Assembly: GCA_963822985.1 (NCBI GenBank)
Contig: CAWGJU010000013.1
Location: forward strand, 1 to 64,000
Direction: 5' to 3'
Length of the DNA stretch: 64,000 bases
Source of the DNA: Thermohalobaculum sp963822985
GTDB lineage: Bacteria > Pseudomonadota > Alphaproteobacteria > Rhodobacterales > Rhodobacteraceae
In this document: in pieces, positions 16,960-26,127 of the stretch
Layout of the letters: each line of letters starts with the position of its first letter
Numbering within the stretch: the stretch's first letter is position 1
Program-made: the position numbers and the translations under genes
Notes under the pieces: model-generated
What the model was told of the DNA's origin: nothing
The model's input: the letters and a program-made list of their open reading frames with translations, nothing else
Databases searched by the model: none

Positions 16960-18218
16960 AATACAGACGCAAGCGCATTGTCGGGAAAGTCGAAACGCTA
17001 TCTCGGGGTGCCGATGACAAGCTACCCGAGGGCCAGTTGCGACGTAACGTCTGACGTCGAAGCCGAAGCGAAGCAGGCGCTGCCTGCGTGCCCAATCAAA
17101 AGACCCCGGTCGCATTTCCTGGGGACGAACTGGTCCCACCATCCGGAATGCGTCACGCGACCGCGCTCCCGAGGAGGATGGCGAAGCCGCCTGCCACGAG
17201 ATAGGCGCCGGCCAGCACGAGGTGCGGCTCGAGGCGGTCCATCAGCCGGCCGATCAGCACCGCGCCGACCGTGCCGCCGGCGGCGAGCGTCGCACCCATC
17301 AGGGAGGCGTGCTCCATGCTGAAGCCGGCCGTGGTGATGAGAAGCGGCAGCCAGGAGGCGAGAAGGTAAAAGACGAGCAGGCTCATGAAGAAGGTCGTCC
17401 AGATGAGCACGGTGCCGAGGCCGAGCCCGTTCCGGAAGAGCTGGCCCATCGGCGACCCCGGCACACGTGCCGGCACGGCGAAACGCGCGCCGCTCAGGTC
17501 CGCCGCCGGGGCCATGCGCTGCAGCACCGTCGCGATCCGCGCCGGCTCGGTCCCCCGCGCGGCGAGGTAGCGCGGCGATTCCGGCAGGAGCGCCAGCAGC
17601 ACCGGCGCGAGCAGCACGGGCAGGACGCCGCCGAGGACCAGGAGACCCTGCCAGCCCCAGGCCGCGACGACCCCCGAGGCGGCAAGCCCCGCCGACGCCG
17701 AGCCGATGGTGAAGCCGCAGAACATCAGCGTCACGAGCGAGGAGCGGCGCCTGGACGGGCAGAGCTCGGCGGTCAGCGTGATCGCCGCCGGCATGGCCCC
17801 GCCGAGCCCGAGCCCGGTCAGGAAGCGCAGCGCGATCAGAACCTGCGCATCGGGTGCGAAGGCCGAGGCCAGGGAGGCGAGACCGAAGAACAGGGTCGTG
17901 GCGACGAGCACGGGCTTGCGCCCGATCCGGTCGGCGAGGGGCCCGAAGACGAGCGCGCCGGCCATCAGCCCGAAGAGCCCCGCCGCGAAGAGCGGCGCGG
18001 GATCGGCCGGGGTGACGCCCCATTCCTTCAGCGCCGGCGCGATGAAGCCGATCGCGGCGGTGTCGAAGCCGTCGATCGCGACGACGAGAAAGCAGAGCGC
18101 AATCACGCTCTTCTGGAAGTGCGAGAGGGGGTGGGCATCCACCACCTCCTGGACGTCGAGAACTCGGCCGGGTGCAGTCATAGTGGTTCCCTCCTTTGTG
18201 TTCGGATTCTGCTGGGCG

Positions 18219-18493
18219 TCAGATTGCCGAGGGGTGCCGCGCGAGCGGCGTCACCTCGATCTGCATGAACGGGAAGAGCGGCAGGGAGCTGAGGATGCCG
18301 TGCAGCTCGTCGTGATCCGCCACGTCGAAGATCGAGACGTTGGAATACTGTCCGGCGATCCGCCAGAGATGCCGCCACTTGCCTTCGCGCTGGAGCACCT
18401 GGGCGCGCTCCTTCTCGGCGGCCTTGATCTCCTCGAAGCGGTCCGGGTCGATGTCGTGCGGCGGGCGCACGCCATGCGGACATGGTAGAGCAT
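18219..18493 (-). pseudogene. catC: Muconolactone delta-isomerase-like gene with frameshift near the start
   Basis: From the ATG at 18493 the first codons give MLYHVRM. A one-base deletion near codon 8-9 shifts the frame, and the downstream frame continues as VRPPHDIDPDRF, GKWRHLWRIAGQYSNVSIFDV, ELHGILSSLPLFPFM and IEVTPLARHPSAI, an excellent match to muconolactone isomerase over its ~90-residue length. The enzyme converts muconolactone to 3-oxoadipate enol-lactone in the catechol branch of the beta-ketoadipate pathway. The gene is 38 bp upstream of the MFS transporter on the same strand, so they share a transcript. Whether the frameshift is real is open, because several intact-looking neighbours also show one-base indels. 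Confidence 0.85.
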
Positions 18494-18532
18494 GAGGGTC
18501 TCCTTTCCGTCGTGTTCGCCGGGCTTGGTTCA

Positions 18533-18930
18533 GGCGCGCGCGAAGCGCTTCAGCTTGTCGCCGACCCGCACCCGCTCTCCCTCCTCGACAACGACGCTGC
18601 CTTGCCGCATGTGCGCGAGCGCGACGGCGAAGCCGCCGCAGTCGATGACGACGAAGTTGCCCGGCATATGCTCGCGGTCCATCTCCGGCACCGGCATGTC
18701 GGGGAGGCCGTCCACCGAGACCGCGACGTGCCGCGCACGGCGCCAGAAGCGGGGTGCCGAAGGTCGCGTAGCGGGCGGGGTCCGTCGGGCGCAAGCGTCG
18801 GCCCGAAGACCTGATGGCGTGGTGCGGATGATGTCGAGCGCCAGGCTTGCCCGCGCCAGGGACGGAACCGCTCGACGGAGCGGTCGAGCGTGTGGAGGTG
18901 TGTGTTGACTGTCTCGGTCGATCCTCCATG
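18533..18930 (-). pseudogene. M23-family peptidase remnant
   Basis: The last ~65 codons read VAVSVDGLPDMPVPEMDREHM, then GNFVVIDCGGFAVALAHMRQGSV and GERVRVGDKL. These match the LytM/M23 fold region around the conserved ALAHM (normally ALxHL/M) motif, but the sequence stops before the second zinc motif (H-x-H). Further upstream, family-like words (RPTDPARYATFGTPLLAPC) occur in another frame, so at least one or two indels separate the pieces. Missing catalytic residues and broken frames mark it as a dead fragment of a larger secreted or periplasmic peptidase. Confidence 0.6.
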
Positions 18931-19406
18931 CGCGACCAGATAGGTGCCGACGCCGAAGGGTGCTGCTCGAAGGCAGCGGCGGTCCGGAGCTCGAGGCGAT
19001 TGTCGCCGAAGCGGAAGATCTGATCGCCATGAGCGGATGCGGTGTCGAGAACCCCATGACGTTGGTCTACAATCTCGCCTACCAGGTCAGCGCTTCAGAT
19101 CTGCCCCGCACCTGATCCAGGAGATCTCGGCCACTGAGCTGCCCTCGGCATGCACGTGCGGCGGGAGCCGGCGATGTTTGATGTCGGAAGCTGGCGCATC
19201 CACGGCGCCGTTGAGCCCTCAGGCGAGCAGCCGATGTAAGACCGGAACTTGTCGTGAGGTGACCAGCAAGCCAAGCCGGGACGCGGTCATACGGCCGGCC
19301 CATGGAGATGAACTCGGGGGGATTCTCAAGCCGGCGGAAATGTGAGTTCCGCTGTCTTTGAGGACAGGGAGACAGGGATGGCGGTCGAGATCACGCGGAA
19401 GGACCT
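18931..19406. other. Degenerate stretch left of an IS630 element
   Basis: No intact gene. On the plus strand 19000-19080 reads AEDLIAMSGCGVENPMTLV, which looks protein-coding but which I cannot assign. From 19378 a short open start, MAVEITRKDL, looks like the beginning of another transposase cut off by the IS630 element at 19407. The rest shows nothing recognisable. Confidence 0.4.
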
Positions 19407-20577
19407 TATACCGGCTTGCGGTGGCGCCAACTCGCGTAGGGGATTCCCAAGATCGCCGATCTCTGACTCTCTGTCGAAAACGGGCAGGAGGCAGGGATGG
19501 GACGGGCGCTGGCGCTTCGAGGGGACTTCACTGCGGCGGATCTGAAGCGGCTGGCGCGGTCGAGCCGGGATGCGGACCAGACGCGCCGGCTGCTGGCGCT
19601 GGCCGTGATCTACGATGGAGGGAGCCGGGCCGAGGCGGCCGAGACGGGTGGTGTCGGGCGGCAGATCGTTCGAGACTGGGTCGAGCGGTTCAACGCCGAG
19701 GGGCCGGACGGGCTCGTGAGCCGCAAGCCGCCGGGCAATCCCTCGAAGCTCAACGACGCCCAGCGGACCGAGCTCGTGCGGATCGTCGAGCGCGGGCCGA
19801 TCCCGGCGACAGACGGCGTGGTGCGGTGGCGGCTGCTCGACCTCGCCGCGTGGGTGTGGGAGACGTTCGGGATCTCGGTCAGCGAGGCGACGATGAGCCG
19901 GGAACTGAAGGCGCTCGGCTTACTCGAAGCTGTCGGCGCGTCCGCGCCATCATGCGCAGAACGAGGAGCGGATCGCCGCTTTTAAAAAGACTTCCCCGCC
20001 CGCCTGGCGGAGATCCGGGACGCGCTCCCGTGCGGCACCGAGATAGAGCTCTGGTTCGCCGACGAAGCGCGGGTCGGGTCAGAAAAACAAGATCACCCGC
20101 CGCTGGGCGAAGCGCGGAACGCGCCCCTCGGCCCCGCAAGACCAGCGGACGAAATCGGCCTACATCTTCGGAGCGATCTGCCCGAAGAAGGGCAAGGGCG
20201 CCGGCCTCGTCATGCCCTGGTGCGACACCGACGCGATGAACGCTCACCTCGCCGAGATCAGCGCCACGGTCGAGCCGGGCGCTCACGCCGTCCTCATCCT
20301 CGACCAGGCCGGCTGGCACATGTCGAAGGCACTCGTCGTCCCCGGCAACATCACCCTCATGCCGCTGCCGCCGCGATCTCCGGAACTGAACCCCGTCGAG
20401 AACATCTGGCAATACATCCGCGAAAACTGGCTCTCGAACCGCGTCTTCACAAGCTACGAAGACATCGTCGCCCTCAGCTGCGAGGCCTGGAACGAGCTGA
20501 TCGACAGCCCCTGGAAGATCATGAGCATCGGTATGCGTGAATGGGCTCATGGGTGCTGATCAACGCAAGCTGGTATA
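19407..20577 (+). mobile_element. IS630-family insertion sequence, copy 1 (decayed)
   Basis: The element is bounded by related ends, TACCGGCTTGCG at 19409 and the inverse of TACCAGCTTGCG ending at 20575, each next to a TA dinucleotide (19407-19408 and 20576-20577). This is the TA target duplication expected for IS630. It contains one transposase gene in several frames. Confidence 0.8.
19497..20559 (+). pseudogene. IS630-family transposase, frameshifted
   Basis: The N-terminal frame (19497-19930) encodes the helix-turn-helix region: DLKRLARSSRDADQTRRLLAL, AEAAETGGVGRQIVRDWV and GVVRWRLLDLAAWV. After about residue 143 the frame is lost; FKKDFPARLAEIRDALPCG, ELWFADEARVG and the RRWAKRGTRPSAP-like part lie in other frames. 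The C-terminal frame (20212-20559) has HAVLILDQAGWHMSK and LPPRSPELNPVENIWQYIRENWL, holding the second Asp and the Glu of the DDE triad. At least two single-base changes (near 19925 and 20085) break it. Confidence 0.85.
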
Positions 20578-20579
20578 AG

Positions 20580-21022
20580 CGGAGATGGAGCGACGGGGGA
20601 AAGAGAAGGATGCGCGCGCGGCGCGGCGGATGCTGGCGATCGCGCTGGTGCTGGAGGGAGCGAGTAAGGGGGGCGAGATTGCGGGATGGAGGAGAGGGGA
20701 TGGGTGAGTTAAATGGAAGGGTGGGGGTGAGAAGTATGGGGGAGGTAACCCGAGCAGAAGGCGGAGCTCGCGGCGTGGGTGGAAGCCGGTCCCGATCCCG
20801 AGCGCGACGGGGTGGTGCGCTGGCGGCGGGTCGACCTGAAGCGGCGCATCGAGGCGGCGTTCGGCGTGGTGATGCACGAGCGCAGCGTGGGCAAGCAGCT
20901 CCGGGCGCTCGGCCTGCGCCGCCTGGTGCCGCGGCCGAAGCACCCGAAGGCGGATTTCGACGCCCAGGAGGCGTTCAAAAAAACTTCCCGCAAGCCGTAG
21001 TCGCCGCGCTCTGAGCGCGCCA
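20580..21022 (+). pseudogene. Second IS630-family transposase remnant
   Basis: Words typical of IS630 transposases are recognisable on the plus strand: KDARAARRMLAIALVLEGAS near 20610-20660, and DGVVRWRRVDLKRRIEAAFG, ERSVGKQLRALGLRR and the AFKKTS block between 20779 and 21000. Between them (20675-20748) the sequence is almost free of C and does not encode the expected helix-turn-helix. The catalytic half is absent because an IS3 element begins at 21023. It is a dead fragment. Confidence 0.7.
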
Positions 21023-21073
21023 TGAGCTGGCCCCGATTTCCTTGGACACCATTTTGTCCGAGGAGAAATCGAG

Positions 21074-21523
21074 ATGAGCGAGACGAGGGACACCAGTATG
21101 AACTCGCGCGAAGGAGCGTCTGCTGTTGATGCGCCTGTGGGCAGGGTGGGCGGGCGCAGCCCGTCCACGCTGTCCACGGGCGAGGCAGCAAGCGAGGGCG
21201 GTCGGCTGGAGGTCGGGCCGCTCGGCCACGGGCAGCGCTGGAGCTTGGCGCGCAAGCGGGCGGTGGTGATGCGGATGCTCCAGGGCGACTTGGTCGAGCT
21301 GCTCTCGCGCGCGCTCGGGGTGCCGGTCCACAAGCTCGAGCGCTGGCGCGACAAGGCCGAGGCGGCGCTCGACGGGGCGCTGAAGGAGCGCGAGAGCGAC
21401 ACCGCCGACGCCGATCTCGCCGCGGCCATGCAGCGCATCGGCGAGCTCACCATGGAGAACGAGCTCCTGCGCGCGAGGATGGAGCGCACGAGCGGCCCTT
21501 TGGCCCGGAGGAGGTCGCGGTGA
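21074..21523 (+). CDS. IS3-family transposase subunit A (orfA)
   Basis: The 149-residue product has a basic helix-turn-helix region (RWSLARKRAVVMRMLQGD, LVELLSRALGVPVHKLERWRD) and a C-terminal leucine-rich coiled coil (AMQRIGELTMENELL), the layout of IS3 orfA proteins that bind IS ends and fuse to orfB by frameshifting. It ends in a GTGA overlap with the orfB start at 21520. It differs from copy 2 at only a few residues. Confidence 0.9.
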   Translation: MSETRDTSMNSREGASAVDAPVGRVGGRSPSTLSTGEAASEGGRLEVGPLGHGQRWSLARKRAVVMRMLQGDLVELLSRALGVPVHKLERWRDKAEAALDGALKERESDTADADLAAAMQRIGELTMENELLRARMERTSGPLARRRSR

Positions 21524-22436
21524 CGGCCGGGGCGATCTCTCCCACGACCGGCCGCCGCTACGGCGTCGCGCGCGTCTGCGCGTTCGCGTCTGGGGCGTGG
21601 CGCGCTCGTCGTTCTACGCCGCGAGGGCCGCCGTCGCCGAGGAGCGGCCGCAGCGGACGCCCGGCCGGCGCGGACCGAAGCCCGCGATCTCCGACGCCGA
21701 TCTCCTCGCCGCGATCCGGGCCGACCTCGTGCGCTCGCCCTGGTCGGGCGAAGGGCATCGCAAGGTGTGGGCGCGCTTGCGTGTGCTCGACGGCCTGCGC
21801 GTCGCGCGAAAGCGCGTGCTTCGCCTCATGCGGGAGAACGCGCTCCTCTCGCCGCATCGGGCACGCCCGCGCCCGGAGCAGACGCACGATCGCAGGATCG
21901 TCACCGAGGCGCCGAACGTGATGTGGGCGATCGACGCGACGCAGATCACCACCGCCCGCGACGGCAAGGTCTGGCTCTTCGGCGTCGCCGAGCACTGGAA
22001 CGCCGAGCTCGTCGGTTGGCATGTGACGAAGCACGGCACCCGGCACGAGGCCCTGCAGGCGATGAGCATGGCGGTGTCCGAGCAGTTCGGGCACCTCGGC
22101 CGCGACGCCGCCCGAGGTCTCGCCCTGCGGCACGACCACGGCAGCGCCTTCATGTCCGAGGACTTCCAGCGCCAGGTGAAGGCCTGGGGCATGACGCCGA
22201 GCTACGCCTTCGTCGCCCAGCCCGAGACGAACGGCGTCATCGAGCGCCTCTTCCGCACCTTCAAGGAGCAGGTCGTGTACGGACGGATCTTTCAGACGAT
22301 CAAGGAGGTCCGCGACGCCGTTCGCGCGTTCGTCGCCCGCTACAATACTGAGTGGCTGGTGGAGAAGAACGGCCTCGTGAGCCCCACGGCCGCGAGAGAG
22401 CGCTGGATGGCGGCCAACCTCAAGGCGGCCGCGTAG
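21520..22436 (+). pseudogene. IS3-family transposase subunit B (orfB), frameshifted near the start
   Basis: The frame opened by the GTG at 21520 is lost near 21580, where copy 2 has CGTCTGCCGCGTCTGCCGCG and this copy has a 4-bp-shorter version. From 21597 the correct frame resumes for 279 residues with the complete DDE integrase core: MWAIDATQITT (D), LRHDHGSAF (D) and ETNGVIERLFRTFKEQ (E). The catalytic core is therefore intact, but the natural N-terminus is not. An internal start at 21597 could still give a protein lacking about 25 residues. Confidence 0.85.
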
Positions 22437-22572
22437 TGCAAACTATTGTCCAGGGAACCGGGTGCGGTACACCCTGAGCACGCCAAGGACAAGCCGCTCG
22501 AGATCTGGTTCCAGATGCTATGAGGCGGGGACTTCGCGGATGATGGCGGCCCCTCAACCGATGGAGCCGCAG

Positions 22573-24876
22573 ATGTCGACGATCCTTCCCGCCACCGAGA
22601 CCACCGTCTACCTCGCACTTGAACTGAGCTGTTCGAGTTGGCTTGCCGCCGTCCGGCTGCCGGGTCGCGACAAAATCGTGCTGCACAAGATGGAGGCCGG
22701 CGACACCGCGGCGCTGCTCGCCTTCATCGCGACCCAGCGCGCTCGGGCGCGGGCGCTGACAGGCGTCGCGGTCGAAGTCGTCTCCTGCTATGAGGCGGGC
22801 CGCGACGGCTTCTGGCTGCACCGGCTCCTGCTCGCCAACGACGTGATCAACCATGTCGTCGAGCCGACCAGCATCCTGGTCAACCGAAGGGCGCGGCGGG
22901 CGAAGACCGATCGGCTCGACGCGCAGGGCCTGCTTCGGGTTCTGGCGGCGCGTCATCAGGGCGATCACCAGATCTGCAGCGTCCTTCGCGTGCCAACGCC
23001 CGCGGAGGAGGATGCCAAGCGCCCGCACCGCGAGCGCGAACACCTCGTGCGCGAGCGGGTCCGGATCGAGAACCGCATCGAGGCGCTCCTGGTCACGCAA
23101 GGCATCCGCAAGCGGCCGTCCCTGCGAACCTGGGACAGCGATCTCGCCCACACTACACAACTCTGGGCCTTGAGGTGGTGGCTGAGGCGATGGCGCGCCA
23201 TGGCTCGACGGCGGCGCCGGGATCATGACGCAGGAGTCTTCGGACCTGATCGAAGCCGATGCGGAACGAGGACTTGGCGAGGTATCCGTGCGTCTTTCGG
23301 GCAGGGGCTTTGCGGCCGGTCAGGATGGTGGCGGCCGTGGTCGCCCAGGCGACGGCGAGAGCGACGATACCGAGGAGCAAGTCGAGCTTGCGGGGGGTGA
23401 CGAGCCTCGTGTCTTCGAGATTAAGGCCGCGGGTCTTGGCATCGCCGAAGAGGCATTCGATGGCCCAGCGCTTACGGTAAGCCGCGAGTGCGGCGCGAGC
23501 CGGGGAGTTGGAGGCGACGATGAGGAGCGTGCCGTCTTCGAGCCGCCTGGCGGCGAAGTTCAGCCACAGAGCGCCGCGGCCTTCGTGCTGGACCAGGGCA
23601 GCGCGGACGGCTCGGATGCCGCGGCACTTGAGGAGAGCGGCGTCGGAGCGCGAGGCTGCGGTCCGGCCTCGGTCGTGACGATCGGCTTCTCCTTACGCGG
23701 ATCGCGAAGGCGGCTCTCGTTTTCGGCGAGGAAGTTCGTCGATGCGCGCCCGACGAACTCCCGGTCGGCAAGCAGCAGCCGGACGCTCGCCGGGCCGAAG
23801 ATCGTGAGGTAGCGCCGCGTCAGCGCGATCCGCTCGCCGCTGTCGCTGGTGCCGCCCTTGCTCTCGAGCACGTCTCCAGATGAGCGCCACGCGCTCCGGC
23901 CGGGTGACGATCGCAGCATCGGGATGTCGACGTCTCGCGCTCCGAATTTCACGGGTGCGGTCGAGCGCGAGACGCCTCGGGCCGGAGAGCTCGAGCAGCC
24001 CGGCCCCCAGCGGGGCCGAGCAGTCAGGCCCGAGGCGGACGTGCTGGAAGAACCGTTGCAACCGGCGATACGTCGAGGCCCGAGCGCCGTAGCCGGCCGC
24101 TCGCAGGCCAGATGGCTGAGGTTCACCGTCGGGCGCTCACCATGCCGACGACCAGAAGGCACAGCGTCTCCAGCAGAGCTCTTGTCGCGCGAGTTGGGGC
24201 ATACTGCTGGAGGGTGGTCCTGGCTCGCTGAGGCATCGGGCGATCCTTCGGAGAGAATTGTCCAGGAAATCACCTCACGGGGCCCTCAGCTACCCCAGTG
24301 GGACAGGTCGATCTCGCCGTGTTGCGCACGGCCGATGGACGCGCGCTACCGCCGTGTCTGCGTGCGGAGATCGGCCGCCTCAAGCGCCGGCTCGTCCACA
24401 CCAGAGACCTGATCCGGGAGATCGAGGCGGAACGCGCGTCCGCCTTTGAGGACGCGCCGCAAGACGAGACCGGTCGCAAGATCGTGGCGCTCTCCGGCAT
24501 TCGGGGCGTCGGCGACAACTTTGCCGCCGTGCTGACCCGCGAAGTGTTCTATCGCCGCTTCCACAACCGCCGGCAGCTCGCGAGCTATGTCGGCATCGCC
24601 CCGATGCCGCACCAGAGCGGGACGATGGATCGGGACCGAGGGATCGGGCGCGCCGGGAATCCTCGGGCGAGGACGGCTCTCATCCAGCTCGCCTGGCTGT
24701 GGCTGCGCTATCAGCCGGAAAGTGCGCTCGCCCGGTGGTTCCGCGAACGTGTCGGCGCGCTGGCCGGTCGCACCCGGCGGATCGCGATCGTCGCCATGGC
24801 GCGGAAGCTCCTGGTTGCGCTCTGGCGCTACGTCGAAGCGGGAGTTGTGCCGGAAGGCGTCGCGTTCAAGGCGTAG
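22573..24876 (+). pseudogene. IS110-family transposase, disrupted by IS4-type insertion
   Basis: The 5' part (22573-23148) encodes the DEDD/RuvC-like domain (TTVYLALELSCSSWLAAVR, VEVVSCYEAGRDGFWLHR, NRRARRAKTDRLDAQGLLRVL). The 3' part (24309-24876) encodes the Transposase_20 domain (LSGIRGVGDNFAAVLTREVFY, RQLASYVGIAP, RDRGIGRAGNPRART). The two are separated by the element at 23149-24308. The intact counterpart is the copy B gene at 33029-34162. Confidence 0.92.
23149..24308 (-). mobile_element. IS4-type element with broken transposase, inserted in IS110
   Basis: The insert is flanked by a perfect 10-bp duplication, CGATCTCGCC (23139-23148 and 24309-24318). On the minus strand, several frames together give an IS4-family transposase: TVNLSHLACERP near the N-terminus, KFGARDVDIPML (first Asp), ALTRRYLTIFGPASVRLLLADREFVG (second Asp), and the C-terminal frame LLGIVALAVAWATTAATILTG after the catalytic Glu region. 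At least three frame changes occur, so the transposase is dead. This makes a three-level nest: IS630, IS110, IS4. Confidence 0.85.
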
Positions 24877-25187
24877 AAAAGAGATCGACGTCGGCGGGAC
24901 GCCGACCGGCGGCGATGAGGGGAGCGCGACCGTCTTCGTCATTGGCGGCGCTCGAGCCGCCGCGTTTCAGGTGGGTCGCGTCTCGCCGGAGCCAGGCCTC
25001 GTGCATGAGGCATCATGGTGCGGGACCGCATCGTCGTCCCGACCGCATGTAAGGTGACGCAGCCGCGGCTGCGGGGAACGATCGCTCCGGGCCTTCAAAC
25101 AAGATTGCTTTGAATGAGACCAGATCGACGCAGTCGAGCGGGAGGATAGCATGTAAGACCCCATTGACGATCGAACCCTCATGTAAA
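24877..25187 (+). ncRNA. Candidate IS110 bridge-RNA region, copy A
   Basis: About 310 bp between the transposase stop and the element's right end has no gene and is conserved almost base for base in copy B. In IS110 relatives of the IS1111 group the long non-coding end lies after the transposase and encodes a bridge RNA that pairs with donor and target DNA. Structure was not computed; the call rests on position, conservation and family knowledge. Confidence 0.45.
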
Positions 25188-25262
25188 GACGAGGCGCGCC
25201 TCGGCCAGCAGGGCACGCTCACCCGCGTCTGGGCCCGCCGCCATCACTACGTGAACGCTCGA

Positions 25263-26127
25263 TGCAGTTGCTGGCGGTGACCTCGAGCGCCGGGTGCCGA
25301 TCGGCAAGCACCGTGACGACCTTGGCCGTGTCGCGCGGGCAATCAACGGGATGCTCGACCGTCTCTGCGAGAACATCGCCGGCCTGCACCAGGTCTCGGC
25401 CGACATCGCGCACGATCTGCGCACGCCGCTCACCCGACTGCGGGCGACCTTGGGTCGCATGCAGGATGACTCTGAGATCGTCGAGGATGCGCGCGCTCAG
25501 ATCGACGTGATCAGTGCCTGTTTCCAGGCGCTGCTCCGCATCGCGCAGATCGAGGGCGGCTCGCCGCGTGCCCGATTTCGCCCCGTCGATCTGGCAGAGC
25601 TCTGCACGACGGTCGCGGATCTCTTCCAACCTTCCGCCGAGGACCAGCGGCGAGATTTTTGCATCGACATTCCCGCAGGCAAGCCGCTGGTGGGGGAGGG
25701 TGATCGCGACCTGCTCGGACAGATGCTCTCGAACCTGCTGGAAAACGCGCTGCGGCACTCGCCGCCACCTGCCGGCGTGACGCTCACGCTGGCAGAGCGC
25801 GGCGCAGCGGCTGAGATCACGGTCGCCGATGAGGGCCCCGGAATTCCGGAGGAAGAGCGCGAGAAGGTCTTCCGACGCCTCTATAGGCTGGAGGCGAGCA
25901 GAACGACCGAAGGCAGCGGCCTCGGCCTCGGCCTCATCGCTGCAGTCGTCGGGCTGCATCGCGGGGTCATCAGCCTCGACGACAATGCGCCCGGATTGCG
26001 CGCGACCGTCTCGCTGCCTTTGCTCGGCGCTGCCGAGGGCGAGCGAGATCAGCGCCCCGCCGTGCGGCTGTCGAACCACGCGCATATTGCAGCCCCGACG
26101 AGCAGCCAGATGCCGCCGACGAGATAG
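25263..26127 (+). pseudogene. Sensor histidine kinase, 5'-truncated (HAMP end, HisKA, HATPase)
   Basis: The first readable codons (AVAGGDLERRVPIG) are the end of a HAMP linker. A complete dimerisation domain with the phospho-acceptor follows (VSADIAHDLRTPLTRLRATL), then an ATP-binding domain with N-box LSNLLENALRHS, G1 box VADEGPGIPEEE and G2 box GSGLGLGLIAAVV. The sensor and membrane segments are missing because the gene is joined to the IS630/IS110 junction just upstream. It is the C-terminal half of a two-component kinase. The subgroup with heavy-metal sensors is plausible given the truncated efflux lipoprotein nearby, but that is inference. Its 3' end overlaps the convergent PAP2 gene by 79 bp. 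Confidence 0.88.

Larger units (their letters stand above)
15596..17155. mobile_element. 1,560-bp inverted-repeat element carrying an AbiEii-type module, no visible transposase
   Basis: The ends are imperfect inverted repeats beginning TGACGCATTCCG. The first 12 bases are identical and 20 of the first 24 match, the shared inner block being GTGGGACC. The flanks are CGCGCCCGC (15587-15595) and CGCGACCGC (17156-17164), a 9-bp target duplication with one mismatch. The element splits an MFS gene. Inside are two plus-strand genes, a small partner and a frameshifted nucleotidyltransferase toxin. About 390 bp on the left (15596-15984) and 195 bp on the right hold no gene I recognise. No transposase is evident, so it was either mobilised in trans or has lost its transposase. 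Family is uncertain; TG...CA ends recall IS21-like elements but this is weak. Confidence 0.85.
15254..18181 (-). pseudogene. MFS transporter, aromatic acid:H+ symporter type, interrupted by a mobile element
   Basis: The N-terminal part (18181-17165) encodes about 340 residues: helix 1 with IDGFDTAAIGFIAPAL, the loop 2-3 motif GPLADRIGRKP, and GLGLGGAMPAA, typical of the 4-hydroxybenzoate/aromatic-acid symporter family. The C-terminal part (15586-15254) encodes the last helices (FGAGFGVAGAQVGVNALAAGYYP, ESRATGVSWANAVGRTGSVLG). Removing the 1,560-bp element plus one copy of its 9-bp target duplication joins the halves in frame as GSAVATPWLLV, proving a clean insertion. The first part now ends at a TGA supplied by the insert. 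Neighbouring catC-like and BKACE genes suggest uptake of an aromatic acid for the beta-ketoadipate route. Confidence 0.92.
21023..22471 (+). mobile_element. IS3-family insertion sequence, copy 1
   Basis: The 1,449-bp element has related inverted ends beginning TG: the left end TGAGCTGGCCCCGATTTCC and the inverse of the right end, TGTACCGCACCCGGTTCC, followed in both by TGGACA. Overlapping orfA and orfB lie inside. It is nearly identical to the inverted copy at 29177-30629 but 4 bp shorter, the difference falling early in orfB. No matching target duplication is seen at its flanks, which suggests later recombination. Confidence 0.88.
22515..25187 (+). mobile_element. IS110-family element, copy A (itself interrupted by an IS4-type element)
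   Basis: It begins ATGCTATGAGGCGGGG directly after the WFQ codons of an IS630 transposase and ends CCTCATGTAAA directly before the DEAR codons. Removing the inserted 1,160-bp IS4-type element and one 10-bp duplication leaves a copy almost identical to copy B at 32972-34473. No terminal inverted repeats are evident, as expected for IS110. A ~300-bp non-coding stretch follows the transposase. Confidence 0.9.
22472..25251 (+). pseudogene. Third IS630-family transposase fragment, split by an IS110 element
   Basis: Only two short pieces survive: 22472-22514, encoding HAKDKPLEIWFQ, and 25188-25251, encoding DEARLGQQGTLTRVWARR. Joined, they form the IS630 motif WFQDEAR with the first catalytic Asp. 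The interior 22515-25187 is the IS110 element. The 5' part was removed at the IS3 boundary at 22471, and the 3' part stops where a truncated histidine kinase begins. Confidence 0.85.
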
